Below are positions 50,861-60,018 of a stretch of 64,000 nucleotides of DNA, in pieces. The DNA is from JAHEAO01 sp942492375 (GTDB lineage: Bacteria; Pseudomonadota; Alphaproteobacteria; Rhodobacterales; Rhodobacteraceae), in contig CALOEL010000014.1 of NCBI GenBank assembly GCA_942492375.1, positions 124,001 to 188,000 on the forward strand, in the 5' to 3' direction. How positions within the stretch are numbered: the first letter of the stretch is position 1; the number at the start of each line of letters is the position of its first letter. The notes beneath the pieces were generated by a model. It saw only the letters and a list, made by a program, of their open reading frames with translations. It made no database searches and was not told the DNA's origin. The position numbers and the translations under genes are program-made.

Positions 50861-50863
50861 GGA

Positions 50864-52240
50864 TCAGGCTTTCTTGAGGTGATAGGATTTCGGGCGCGTG
50901 AGCGATTGGTAGGCCAGTTTTGACAGACCCGCGCCGCGACCGGTGTCCTTGCATCCGGTCCAGCAAAGCGCCGGATCCAGATAGTCGCAGCGGTTCATGA
51001 AAACGGTTCCGGTTTCGATCCGGTCGCCGATCGCTTCGGCGGCATCCGCGTCCCTGGTCCAAATGGATGCGGTCAATCCAAAGCGGCTGTCGTTCATCAA
51101 CCGCACGGCCTCGTCGTCGTCCTTTACCGCCATGATACCGACAACCGGGCCAAAGCTCTCATCCCGCATCACCCGCATGTCGTGGGTGACATTCGTCAGA
51201 ATTTGCGGGGTCAGATACGCACCGCCGTCGTCCGCCTCCATTTTCGCGATGTGGGCGGTAGCGCCATGCGCGATCGCGTCGTCGATCTGGGCGCGAACCT
51301 CGCGCGCGAAACGGATGTTCGCCATCGGTCCCATGGTCGTCTCCACGTCCAGCGGGTTGCCCAGGCGCTGTTGGCCAATCCAGGCAACGGATTTCTCGAC
51401 GAAGGCATCGAACAGCGAATGATCCACGTAGATCCGCTCAATGCCGCAGCAGCATTGGCCGGCATTGAACATTGCTCCGTCCATCAGCGTATCCACTGCG
51501 GCTTCCAGATCCGCATCGGCGCGAACGTAACCCGGATCCTTGCCGCCAAGTTCGGTCGAGACCGGAATGAACGTTCCGGCCGCCGCGCGTTCGATGGCCT
51601 GACCTCCGCCGACTGAACCGGTGAAATTCACGAAGTCGACCGCACGGTCGGAAATGATCTCTGCGGTCGTGTCATGGTCGAGCACGAGGTTCTGAAACAC
51701 GTCCGTCGGCACGCCGGCTTGATGAAACGCCTCGGCCAGACGTTCGCCGACCTGAAGCGTCTGGCCCGCATGTTTCAGGATGACGGTGTTTCCGGCGATC
51801 AGAGCGGGGGCTATGGTGTTGATCGCGGTCATGTAGGGATAATTCCAGGGCGCTATTACAAGCACCGTTCCCCACGGCACCCGCTTGATCATGCGATGGA
51901 ACTGCGGGCTGTTCTCGACGACCATAGGGGCCAGGCTCTCTGCGGCGATATCGGCCATATAGGTCACGCGCTCATTGAAGCCGCCGAATTCGCCGCCATA
52001 GCGAACCGGACGACCCATTTGCAGAGCCAGTTCCTCGGCCATCCGCGCCTTGTTCTCGCCAACGATCTCGTTGGCCTTGAGGACGAGGTCAATGCGCTCT
52101 TGAAGCGGCCTTGCAGCCCAGTCGGATTGTGCTTTGCGGGCACGCGCGGAAGCGGCGAAAGCGGCGTCACGGGTCAGAACCTCGCGCGTCAGGTAAACGC
52201 TGCCGTCAAGGGGAGAGATCAGGTCGATGGTCTTGGTCAT
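50864..52240 (-). CDS. NAD(P)-dependent aldehyde dehydrogenase
   Basis: Aldehyde dehydrogenase of 458 residues, somewhat shorter than the usual 480-500. The Asn of the active site is in VIAPWNYPYMTAIN, the general base Glu in VSTELGGKDPGYV and the catalytic Cys in FNAGQCCCGIERIYV. Cofactor-binding is suggested by NFTGSVGGGQAIERAA. It starts 3 bases after the ligase gene and precedes the alcohol dehydrogenase gene. Together they could oxidise an alcohol to a carboxylate. Confidence 0.93.
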   Translation of the reverse strand: MTKTIDLISPLDGSVYLTREVLTRDAAFAASARARKAQSDWAARPLQERIDLVLKANEIVGENKARMAEELALQMGRPVRYGGEFGGFNERVTYMADIAAESLAPMVVENSPQFHRMIKRVPWGTVLVIAPWNYPYMTAINTIAPALIAGNTVILKHAGQTLQVGERLAEAFHQAGVPTDVFQNLVLDHDTTAEIISDRAVDFVNFTGSVGGGQAIERAAAGTFIPVSTELGGKDPGYVRADADLEAAVDTLMDGAMFNAGQCCCGIERIYVDHSLFDAFVEKSVAWIGQQRLGNPLDVETTMGPMANIRFAREVRAQIDDAIAHGATAHIAKMEADDGGAYLTPQILTNVTHDMRVMRDESFGPVVGIMAVKDDDEAVRLMNDSRFGLTASIWTRDADAAEAIGDRIETGTVFMNRCDYLDPALCWTGCKDTGRGAGLSKLAYQSLTRPKSYHLKKA

Positions 52241-52243
52241 GGC

Positions 52244-53608
52244 TCAGGCCCTTTCGAAACCGCGGGCGATTTCCCAGTCGGTGACGACCAGGTCAAATGC
52301 CTCCTGCTCGACCTCAGCCGCACGGCTGTAATGGTCGATCACCCAGTCGCCCATCGTGCGGCGCAGCATATCAGAGCTTCGCAGCGTGTCTGTCGCTGCG
52401 CGCAAAGTGTGCGGAATGTCGGGGATGTCTTTCATCCCGTAAACGTCGCCGGTGACGGGTTCGGGGAGGGACAGCTTTTCCTCTATCCCGGTCAGTCCGG
52501 CGGCCAGCTGCGCGGCGCAGGCAAGGTAGGGGTTCATGTCGCTGCCCGGGATCCGGCATTCGATCCGCACGCCCTTCGTATCCTCACCCACCAGGCGATA
52601 GCCGGCGGTGCGGTTGTCAATCGACCAGGCGATTTTGGTCGGGGCAAAGGCGCCGGGAACGAAGCGTTTGTAACTGTTGACATAGGGCGCCAGGAACCAG
52701 GTCATGTCGGCGGAATACTTCAGCAATCCAGCGATATAGTGGCCCAGAAGGTCTGACATCCCGCGCTTCGCGCCCTTCTCGTAGAACTGGTTTTCGCCGT
52801 CCTTGAACAGCGACTGATGAATGTGCGCCGCCGAGCCAACGCGCTGATGGTGCCATTTCGGCATGAAAGTTGCGGCATGGCCATTCTGGTTCGAGATTTC
52901 CTTTACCGCCTGCTTGGCGATCGTGTGGTTGTCGGCCGCCAGCAGGGCCTCGGCATAGCGGATGTTCAGTTCGGCCTGACCCGCCTCGGCCTCGCCCTTG
53001 GTGTTTTCGACAGGAACGCCCGCTTCGACCAGAAGATTTCGGATCGGGCGCATAACGTGCTCTTCCTTCGAAGTCTGAAGGATGTTGTAATCTTCGTTGT
53101 ATCCCGAGAACGGCGTGAGCTTGCGAAACCCGTTTCGCCGGATCTGGTCATAGCTTTTCGCGAACAGGACGAATTCCAGCTCGGTCGCCATCATCGGGGT
53201 AAAGCCCATCCTCTCGGCGCGGGCGATCTGGGTTTTCAGAATCTCGCGCGGCGAATGCGGCACAGGTTCGCCGGTGTGATGGTCACAAACGTCACAGAGG
53301 ACCAGTGCAGTGCCATCCAGCCACGGAATCCGACGCAGGGTCGTCAGGTCCGGCCGCAGCGCGTAGTCGCCATAGCCCTTCGACCAACTGGTGGAGGCGT
53401 AGCCTTCCGGCGTCTCCATCTCCAGATCCGTGGCCAGAAGGTAGTTGCAGCAATGGGTTTCCTTCCAGGACGATTCCAGGAAGTTCGAGACATGGAAGCG
53501 CTTGCCCATGAGCCGGCCCTGCATGTCGACCATGCACACCAGGACCGTATCGATCTCGCCGTTCGCAGCCAGATCCTTCAGGGACTCGAAGCTCAGGTTT
53601 GCAGGCAT
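52244..53608 (-). CDS. Glutamine-synthetase-family gamma-glutamyl-amine ligase (PuuA/IpuC/GlnA4-like)
   Basis: ATP-dependent ligase of 454 residues with the glutamine synthetase fold. Metal and glutamate site residues show in ATELEFVLFA, NTKGEAEAGQAELNIRY and GSAAHIHQSLF; the ATP site is around NSYKRFVPGAFAPTKIAWSI; IECRIPGSDMNPYL supplies the Arg. The regulatory adenylylation loop of true GlnA is not evident. Members linked to aldehyde and alcohol dehydrogenases gamma-glutamylate amines (PuuA putrescine, IpuC isopropylamine). The TRAP genes upstream would import the amine. GmaS is another possibility. Confidence 0.88.
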   Translation of the reverse strand: MPANLSFESLKDLAANGEIDTVLVCMVDMQGRLMGKRFHVSNFLESSWKETHCCNYLLATDLEMETPEGYASTSWSKGYGDYALRPDLTTLRRIPWLDGTALVLCDVCDHHTGEPVPHSPREILKTQIARAERMGFTPMMATELEFVLFAKSYDQIRRNGFRKLTPFSGYNEDYNILQTSKEEHVMRPIRNLLVEAGVPVENTKGEAEAGQAELNIRYAEALLAADNHTIAKQAVKEISNQNGHAATFMPKWHHQRVGSAAHIHQSLFKDGENQFYEKGAKRGMSDLLGHYIAGLLKYSADMTWFLAPYVNSYKRFVPGAFAPTKIAWSIDNRTAGYRLVGEDTKGVRIECRIPGSDMNPYLACAAQLAAGLTGIEEKLSLPEPVTGDVYGMKDIPDIPHTLRAATDTLRSSDMLRRTMGDWVIDHYSRAAEVEQEAFDLVVTDWEIARGFERA

Positions 53609-53638
53609 GAATTATGCGTCCTTTGTTCACGTAAAGGC

Positions 53639-53685
53639 TGCCGGACGCGACCAAGGTTCAACACGAACCCGGATCGCGCCCGGCA
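53639..53685 (-). promoter_or_regulatory. Branched hairpin after the TRAP binding-protein gene
   Basis: TGCCGG-A-CGCGA pairs with TCGCG-C-CCGGCA (one mismatch), and inside it GGTTC pairs with GAACC around AACAC. It lies 32 bases past the binding-protein stop and 30 before the ligase ATG. Likely role: stabilising the transport part of the message or partial termination. Confidence 0.55.
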
Positions 53686-53717
53686 ACTGGTCGGACGCAG
53701 AGCGCCCATGATCTGCC

Positions 53718-54758
53718 TTACGCCTTGCCGTACCGATAGGGACGGCCTGCCTTCTGCATGTCCGCGTTGTACTGCTTGAAGATCTCGACAACCTTGGCCT
53801 TGGTTTCGGATTCCGCCGCGATCTCTTCCCAGAACGTTTGTGCCGCGGCTTCGACCGTATCCCATTCCTCGTCGGGAATCGTGGTCAACTGCATCTTGGT
53901 TCCGTTCACACGCAAGGCCGCCTCACCGCCCCAATACCAATGCTGCCGGTAGTAGTGCGACTGGTCGGCACAGACTCGGAATAGGGTTTGCAGGTCTTCC
54001 GGAAGCTCATTCCAGCGGTCCTGATTGGCGAAGAAGTGTCCGATCCAGGCGCCTGAAATGTTGTTGGTCAGGAAGTAATTGGTCACGTCGGCCCAGCCGA
54101 CAGTGTAGTCCTCGGTGATACCCGACCAGGCGATGCCGTCCAGTTCGCCGGTCTGCACCGCGACCTCGATATCCTCCCAGGGCAGCGTCACAGGAACGAC
54201 TCCGAACTGCGCCAGAAACCGGCCAGCGGTCGGAAAGGTGAAGACGCGCTTGCCTTCGAGATCCTTCAAGCTGTTGATCGGGTCCTTGGTGGCGAAATGG
54301 CAAGGATCCCATGATCCGGCGCTGATGTGCTGCACGCCGACCTTGGCATATTCCTCTGCCCAGATCTCGTTCAGGCCATACTGGTTGAACAGCACCGGCA
54401 CGTCGAGCGAGTAGCGGGAGGCGAAGGGAAAGTAGCCTCCGAAGACGGTGACTTCGGTCGGCGAGGCCATGCTGTCGTCATCCGACTGCACCGCGTCGAT
54501 CGTTCCACGCTGCATCGCCTGGAACAACTCGCCCGTCGGTACAAGCTGGTCGGCGTAGAACAGCTCGATTCGCATCCGGTCACCGGCAATCTTGTTGAAC
54601 ATGGCGATAGCAGGGTCGATGACATGCTCGGCCAGCGCGGGGCCGGCATAGGTCTGAAGGCGCCAGGTGATCGTGCCTTGCGCAATCGCCGGCGCGGCCA
54701 GTGCCGCCGCCGGAGCCGCGGCGGCGGCCCCTTTTAGAAATGTGCGTCTCGTGGTCAT
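53718..54758 (-). CDS. TRAP transporter substrate-binding protein (DctP family)
   Basis: Periplasmic binding protein of 346 residues with a twin-arginine-like signal (MTTRRTFLKGAAAAAPAAALAAPAIAQ). GAGAGGAGAAGGTT before the ATG at 54758 fixes the start. DctP features are ELFYADQLVPTGELFQAMQRGTIDAV and LEGKRVFTFPTAGRFLAQFG, with the conserved Arg (FTFPTAGRFL) that binds a carboxylate. Third gene of the operon after the small and large TRAP subunits. Because an amine ligase follows, an amino acid or amino alcohol derivative is a plausible ligand. Confidence 0.92.
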   Translation of the reverse strand: MTTRRTFLKGAAAAAPAAALAAPAIAQGTITWRLQTYAGPALAEHVIDPAIAMFNKIAGDRMRIELFYADQLVPTGELFQAMQRGTIDAVQSDDDSMASPTEVTVFGGYFPFASRYSLDVPVLFNQYGLNEIWAEEYAKVGVQHISAGSWDPCHFATKDPINSLKDLEGKRVFTFPTAGRFLAQFGVVPVTLPWEDIEVAVQTGELDGIAWSGITEDYTVGWADVTNYFLTNNISGAWIGHFFANQDRWNELPEDLQTLFRVCADQSHYYRQHWYWGGEAALRVNGTKMQLTTIPDEEWDTVEAAAQTFWEEIAAESETKAKVVEIFKQYNADMQKAGRPYRYGKA

Positions 54759-54816
54759 AACCTTCTCCTCTCTGTTGATGCTCGCAAGTCTGTGCTCCGT
54801 TCGCGGAGTCTCGGTC

Positions 54817-56142
54817 TTAAAATCCATAAACATAGCCGGGCAGCCAAAGCGCGATGCCCGGAAATACCATCACAATGGCCAATGCCAGGACCATGACAAG
54901 CACGAATGGAATTATCGAGCTGTAGATGTCCCTAAGGGTGATCTCCGGGGGCGCCATGGCTCGCATCAGGAACAGGTTATAACCAAACGGCGGTGTCATG
55001 TAGGCAATCTGCGTCGTGATCGTGTAAAGCACTCCGTACCAGATCAAGTCGAAGCCGAGCGCATCCACCAATGGAACATATAGCGGTGCAACGATCACCA
55101 GCATGGCAGTGTCATCAAGGAACGTACCCATGAGGATGAACGAAAGCTGCATCAGGATCAGGATCATCCACGGGGAAAGGCCGAGCTTTTCAGTAAAGAG
55201 GTCCTCGATCGCGCGGACAGCGCCGAGACCGTCGAACACGGCACCGAATGCCAGCGCAGCCAGGATGATCCACATGAACATGCAGGTGATCGCAAGCGTA
55301 TTGCGGACCGAGTTCTCGAACACCTCGCGTGTCATCCTGCCCTTCAGAACGGCTGCCAGAAATGCGGCCATAGCGCCGATCGCGGAACTTTCGACAAGCG
55401 ATGTCCAGCCATTCACGAACGGGACCATCATCACGAAGAAGATCGCCAACGGCAGCAGGCCTGCCCGCAGCAGCCTCAGCTTCTCGCGCATCGGAATGTC
55501 ACGCTCTTCGGGCGGCAGGACCGGGCCGAGCGCCGGCGTAATCCGACAGCGGATCACGATGTAAAGAACGAAAAGCGCCGCCATCATCAAACCCGGCAAT
55601 ACGCCGGCAAGCCAGAGCTGGCCCACAGGTTGCCGTGCGATCATCGCGTACAGCACCAGAACGACGGAAGGCGGCACCAGAATGCCCAAGCTCGACCCGG
55701 CCTGAATCACACCGGTGACCATGCGTTTGTCATAGTTCCGCCGCAGCAATTCCGGCAGCGCGATGGTCGCGCCGATGGCCATGCCAGCGACAGACAGACC
55801 GTTCATCGCCGAAATCAGGACCATGAGGCCGATGGTCCCAACGGCCAGACCGCCCGAGAGACCGCCCATCCAGACATGGAACATCTTGTAGAGATCGTCG
55901 GCGATGCGAGATTCCGACAGCACGTAGCCCATGAAGATGAACATCGGCAGCGTCAGAAGCGGATACCATTTCATCAGCTTCATCGCCGCCGAAAATCCAA
56001 GGTCATAGCCGCCCCGGTCGCCCCAAAGCAGCAGCGCAGCCACCACGGCGACAAACCCGATGGCACCGAAAACACGCTGTCCGGTCATCAGCATCAGCAT
56101 CATCGACGAGAACATGAGGATCGCGATCAACTCGTAAGACAT
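54817..56142 (-). CDS. TRAP transporter large permease subunit (DctM type)
   Basis: Polytopic membrane protein of 441 residues. MKWYPLLTLPMFIFMGYVLSES at about residue 55, IQAGSSLGILVPPSVVLVLYAMI and the C-terminal QIAYMTPPFGYNLFLMRAM are clear DctM features. The ATG at 56142 shares one base with the stop of the small subunit (TGATG). It is followed by the binding-protein gene after 58 bases. Confidence 0.93.
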   Translation of the reverse strand: MSYELIAILMFSSMMLMLMTGQRVFGAIGFVAVVAALLLWGDRGGYDLGFSAAMKLMKWYPLLTLPMFIFMGYVLSESRIADDLYKMFHVWMGGLSGGLAVGTIGLMVLISAMNGLSVAGMAIGATIALPELLRRNYDKRMVTGVIQAGSSLGILVPPSVVLVLYAMIARQPVGQLWLAGVLPGLMMAALFVLYIVIRCRITPALGPVLPPEERDIPMREKLRLLRAGLLPLAIFFVMMVPFVNGWTSLVESSAIGAMAAFLAAVLKGRMTREVFENSVRNTLAITCMFMWIILAALAFGAVFDGLGAVRAIEDLFTEKLGLSPWMILILMQLSFILMGTFLDDTAMLVIVAPLYVPLVDALGFDLIWYGVLYTITTQIAYMTPPFGYNLFLMRAMAPPEITLRDIYSSIIPFVLVMVLALAIVMVFPGIALWLPGYVYGF

Positions 56143-56663
56143 CAGGGTTTGTCCCCGACGTCGACGCCCCGGAGGCGCAGGATGTCCTTGAAGAACTCGC
56201 TGATGGCCTGCAGCAGCATCAGGAAGATTCCCAGAACCATGATCGACTTGATCGGCCAAAGATAGGGGCGCCATGCCGTCGGGCTGCGCTCTCCTCCGTA
56301 CTGGAACGAATACATCAGGCTGTCCCAGCCACCCCAAAGCAGAACTGCGAGATAGAAGATCAGAAACACCACGGAAATGGCGTCAACCTCTGCCTTGCGA
56401 CGATCGGACCAGCCACCGTAAATCAGATCCATCCTTACGTTGGAGCCAAGCTGGATAGAGTAGGGACCGCCAAGCATGTAATAGGCCACCATCGCGAACT
56501 GGGCCATTTCCAACGTCCAGAGAGAGGGGAGAAAGAACGTCTTCGAGATCGAGGACCAAAGAAGAATGCCCATCATCACGAAGATGCCATACATCACGAG
56601 CCGGCCAATCCAGTAGTTGCAGCCGTCGATAACCCGGATATAGGCCTTCATCGCATGCGTCAT
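56142..56663 (-). CDS. TRAP transporter small permease subunit (DctQ type)
   Basis: Membrane protein of 173 residues with four hydrophobic segments; GSNVRMDLIYGGWSDRRKAEVD is the usual conserved loop. The ATG at 56663 has GGAGAGGG upstream; a TTG at 56678 would add five residues. It is the first gene of the six-gene operon: small subunit, large subunit, binding protein, ligase, aldehyde dehydrogenase, alcohol dehydrogenase. Confidence 0.9.
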   Translation of the reverse strand: MTHAMKAYIRVIDGCNYWIGRLVMYGIFVMMGILLWSSISKTFFLPSLWTLEMAQFAMVAYYMLGGPYSIQLGSNVRMDLIYGGWSDRRKAEVDAISVVFLIFYLAVLLWGGWDSLMYSFQYGGERSPTAWRPYLWPIKSIMVLGIFLMLLQAISEFFKDILRLRGVDVGDKP

Positions 56664-57033
56664 TCGTGCCCTCTCCAAGGACGGGTGCTGCGCCCATTCG
56701 ACTTTGCAGCCGAGTCTTACAGGGCCACGGTCGCGGCAAGTCCCTCGTCATTCGCTCCCCGGTCGCGACAGGTTCAATAAATCCGGGAAAATCACATCCG
56801 GCAAGTGTGCGATTGTTTTGGTGACGTCAGTGGCTTGGTCCAGCAAAGCAGTGTCTGATCCGAGTACGTGGATCATAGACGGGTGCGCGCGACCGGACAG
56901 AGCTATGGCGATCATCCGTCCCGAAGGATTCTGTCACCCGTTGCGGTAGTGGCCAGTACATGTGATGCTCGTTTGGCGTGCCAGGCCGAACAATTGTTCC
57001 TGCGGGCGCACCGTAATCAAGGGAGGATTAGAC
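56664..57033. other. Divergent intergenic region, no gene seen
   Basis: 370 bases between the TRAP operon and the phosphodiesterase gene. Open frames here lack ribosome sites and family features. A TGACGTCA palindrome is present at 56822-56829 but too short to interpret. Promoters for both directions must lie here; none stands out. Confidence 0.5.
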
Positions 57034-58269
57034 ATGAGATTCGCAACCATTCTCGCGTTCGCCGCCGGATTCCCGGCGGTCGGACTTGCACAGGAAGGGA
57101 CGGCAGACGACCCGGCCATGAGCTATGGTCAACGGCCTGCCTACCTGGTGGACAAGCTTCCCGAAGGCGCGCTGAAAGAGAAGCTTTCGTCATGCCTCGG
57201 CCAGGCTCCGGCACGAACAGACTTCTCGATTGGCCACCGCGGCGCGCCGCTTATGTTTCCCGAGCATACTGTGCAGTCCAACCGCGCTGCCGCGCGGCAG
57301 GGGGCTGGCATACTAGAATGCGACGTGACTTTCACCAAGGACAAGGAACTGGTCTGTCGTCATGCGCAGAACGACCTGCACACGACGACCAACATATTGG
57401 TGACCGATCTGGCCGAGACATGCATCACGCCATTCCAGGCGGCGTCCGGAGACAGCCAGGCGACGTCGGAATGCCGGACCTCGGAAATCACGCTCGACGA
57501 GTACCGCTCGCTGCAGCCAAAAATGGACGCATCGGATTCGACCGCAGAGACGGTCGAGGCCTATCTCGGTGGCGTAGCGCCGTTCCGGACCACGCTCTAT
57601 GCGGATGGCGCCGAACTGATGACGCATGCGGAATCTATCGAACTCTTCAAATCGCTGGGCGCGAAGTTCACCCCCGAATTGAAGGCGCCCTCGGTCGACA
57701 TGCCGTTCGATGGCATGACGCAAGAAGACTATGCACAAAAACTGGTCGACGAATACAAGGCGGCAGGCGTTCCGCCTGAAGATGTCTGGCCGCAGAGCTT
57801 CAACCTCGACGATATCCGATATTGGATCGACAACACCGAATACGGAGAGCAAGCGGTCTATCTTGACGACCGCTACGAGGCCGAAGACGACGACGAGGGG
57901 CTGATCGACCCAAAAGACCCCGCAACCTTCAAGCCGTCGATGCAGGAGCTTGCCGATATGGGGGTGAACTACATCGCGCCACCGATCTGGATGCTGCTGT
58001 CGCTGAATGACGCTGGCGAAATCATCCCCTCCGCCTATGCCCAGAGCGCGAAAGAGGCGGGGCTCGAGATAATCACATGGTCGCTGGAACGCTCCGGCCC
58101 CCTGGCTGGTGGCGGCGGGTGGTACTTCCAGTCCGTCAGCGACGCGATCGATAACGACTCGGACTATTACACCGTCCTCGACGTGCTCGCGCAGGATGTA
58201 GGGATCGTCGGTGTGTTCTCGGACTGGCCCGCCACGGCGACCTTCTACGCCAACTGCATGGGGCTCTAG
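57034..58269 (+). CDS. Secreted glycerophosphodiester phosphodiesterase (GDPD family)
   Basis: Periplasmic hydrolase of 411 residues that releases glycerol-3-phosphate from deacylated phospholipids. Sec signal peptide MRFATILAFAAGFPAVGLAQ; GGGAGGA before the ATG at 57034. Catalytic motif HRGAPLMFPEHT at about residues 69-80 (the usual Asn of PENT is His), ECDVTFTKDKELVCRHA supplies the second acid pair and His, and KFTPELKAPS the later Glu. It is longer than GlpQ-type enzymes because of acidic insertions (EAEDDDEGLID). It converges on the phn operon, and phosphorus scavenging is a shared theme. Confidence 0.9.
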   Translation: MRFATILAFAAGFPAVGLAQEGTADDPAMSYGQRPAYLVDKLPEGALKEKLSSCLGQAPARTDFSIGHRGAPLMFPEHTVQSNRAAARQGAGILECDVTFTKDKELVCRHAQNDLHTTTNILVTDLAETCITPFQAASGDSQATSECRTSEITLDEYRSLQPKMDASDSTAETVEAYLGGVAPFRTTLYADGAELMTHAESIELFKSLGAKFTPELKAPSVDMPFDGMTQEDYAQKLVDEYKAAGVPPEDVWPQSFNLDDIRYWIDNTEYGEQAVYLDDRYEAEDDDEGLIDPKDPATFKPSMQELADMGVNYIAPPIWMLLSLNDAGEIIPSAYAQSAKEAGLEIITWSLERSGPLAGGGGWYFQSVSDAIDNDSDYYTVLDVLAQDVGIVGVFSDWPATATFYANCMGL

Positions 58270-58277
58270 GCTGACGT

Positions 58278-58303
58278 CCCGCGATGGGTTCGCCTGTCGC
58301 GGG
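58278..58303. terminator. Bidirectional hairpin terminator candidate
   Basis: CCCGCGA / TCGCGGG 7-bp perfect stem with a 12-base loop, 8 bases after the phosphodiesterase stop and 3 from the stop of the convergent HAD gene. Confidence 0.5.
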
Positions 58304-58306
58304 GCA

Positions 58307-59212
58307 TCAGATTCGATCGATAACGAAATCCGGGGTGATCCCGGATCGCTGGATCGCATCCTCCACATCCAGCCCGACAAGAGAGCCGTGATCGGTAACC
58401 AGCGCCGTCGCGAACCCCATATTGCGTCCACCGAGGATATCGGTGTGCAACGTGTCGCCGATCATCAACACCCGCTCTGGCGCGACCGGCGTGCTAAGAC
58501 GAGACATTGCAAGTTCGAATATTTCTGCGAAGGGCTTGCCGAGGAACACCGGCGCCACGCCGGTATCGTCGGCAAGGCGGTGGGCGAAATGACCCGGTTC
58601 GGTCGACAATCCGCCCTCGCGGGGCGCCACGATGTCCGGGTTGCCGACGATGACGGGCCGGGCGCGCGCGCGCAGCGTGCCTTCCAGAAGCGTCTGGCGG
58701 CGCTCGTTCCAGCCGTCCGAACCGATTAGGATGAATCCCTCAGCGACATGGTAATCCGACGGGTCTTCGCCAAGGAAAGTCGCCGCGATGCCTTCGAACT
58801 CCTCGGTGCCGTTCGACGGGTTCAGCATCACCCCCCAGCGCCGTCGCGGCGCCATTGCCAGGTGATCCAGCAATGCCTCGCGACTGGTCACGACCTCGGA
58901 GGGTGAGAAGTCGAAGCCAAGGCGGCGGTAGCGCTCCATCATGAGCCGTTTCGGGTAGCCAGCCGAATTCGACACCACCATCACTGCTTTTCCGGCGGCC
59001 CTGAGCGCCGCGATCCGCCTCGCCGCGCCGTCAATCGGGGTTTCGCCGACATTGAGCACGCCATAGGCGTCGAGCAGCACAAGATCGAAAGGTGCAACGA
59101 TGTCGTCGAGGCTGGTCGCGCGTTGCCAGCCTGTGCCGAAAACGGCGGCAGGCAGACGATGGCGGATGGCGAGATAAGCCTCGAAGGCCCGGGCCGCCTG
59201 AACGTCGGTCAC
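58307..59212 (-). CDS. HAD-superfamily (class IIA) hydrolase of the phn operon
   Basis: Cytoplasmic phosphatase-like protein of 301 residues. The nucleophile Asp is in LVLLDAYGVLNVGETPI, motif II in VVSNSAGYPK, and motif III/IV in LGKPFAEIFELA and MIGDTLHTDILGG. It starts with GTG at 59212, overlapping the phnE stop by 4 bases (GTGA), so it is a true member of the transporter operon. It probably dephosphorylates an imported or derived phosphate ester. The closest family is the HAD group sometimes annotated TIGR01459; substrate unknown. Confidence 0.88.
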   Translation of the reverse strand: MTDVQAARAFEAYLAIRHRLPAAVFGTGWQRATSLDDIVAPFDLVLLDAYGVLNVGETPIDGAARRIAALRAAGKAVMVVSNSAGYPKRLMMERYRRLGFDFSPSEVVTSREALLDHLAMAPRRRWGVMLNPSNGTEEFEGIAATFLGEDPSDYHVAEGFILIGSDGWNERRQTLLEGTLRARARPVIVGNPDIVAPREGGLSTEPGHFAHRLADDTGVAPVFLGKPFAEIFELAMSRLSTPVAPERVLMIGDTLHTDILGGRNMGFATALVTDHGSLVGLDVEDAIQRSGITPDFVIDRI

Positions 59213-60018
59213 AGGATCCGGCGGCGCAGGAAAGCCGAAAGGATCTCGCCCATTATCACCAGCGCGATGATCGCAAGAAGAACCGTCGCGGCCTCGGGCC
59301 AGTTGAACGTGTCGATGGCGCCTTGAAGGATAAGCCCGATCCCGCCCGCCCCAACAAGGCCCAGCACCGTAGATTCGCGCAGGTTGATGTCCCAGCGCAG
59401 GATCGACACCGCCCAGAACGTCGGCATCACCTGCGGCACGATCGCATAGACGATGACCTTGAGCCGCGACGCGCCGGTCGCCTCCAGGGCCTCGACCGGG
59501 CGCTTGTCGATCTCCTCGATCGCCTCGCCCAGAAGCTTGCCGATGAATCCTATGGAGCGAAACATGATCGCAACGATTCCGGCGATGACGCCGGGGCCGA
59601 AGATGGCTACGAAGAGAAGCGCCCAGATGATCGTGTTGACCGAACGCGAGGTGACAAGGATCAACCGCCCGAGCCACAAGGTCGCCCGGTTCGGCGTGGT
59701 GTTCTGCGCCGCGATATAAGCCACAGGCAGCGATACGAGCACCGCGAAGGCGGTGGCAAAGGTGGCGATGTTGACGGTCTCCCACAAGACTCGCAGGATC
59801 ATGCCTAGGTTGCTTGGATCAGGCGGATACATCCGCGCGAAAAGATCGCCGATCTGTTCGGGAGCATCCCAGACCCAGGCCCAGATGACCTCGATGGAGG
59901 TAAGCGACCACGCGATGGCCAACGCGCAGGCGGCGAAGGTCGCGTAGCGCTGCACCTTTTGCTTCCAGCTGAAGCGGGTCCACTCGTCGGGTCCGAACTG
60001 TTCCGAAATCGAGCTCAT
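59209..60018 (-). CDS. phnE: Phosphonate-type ABC transporter permease, second copy
   Basis: Membrane subunit of 269 residues. The coupling loop EALEATGASRLKVIVYAIVP and LRESTVLGLVGAGGIGLIL are hallmarks of PhnE. ATG 60018; the frame remains open upstream through the first phnE gene but is not coding there. It overlaps the first permease by 4 bases and the HAD gene by 4 bases. Tandem PhnE proteins form a heterodimeric channel in many proteobacteria. Confidence 0.92.
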   Translation of the reverse strand: MSSISEQFGPDEWTRFSWKQKVQRYATFAACALAIAWSLTSIEVIWAWVWDAPEQIGDLFARMYPPDPSNLGMILRVLWETVNIATFATAFAVLVSLPVAYIAAQNTTPNRATLWLGRLILVTSRSVNTIIWALLFVAIFGPGVIAGIVAIMFRSIGFIGKLLGEAIEEIDKRPVEALEATGASRLKVIVYAIVPQVMPTFWAVSILRWDINLRESTVLGLVGAGGIGLILQGAIDTFNWPEAATVLLAIIALVIMGEILSAFLRRRIL

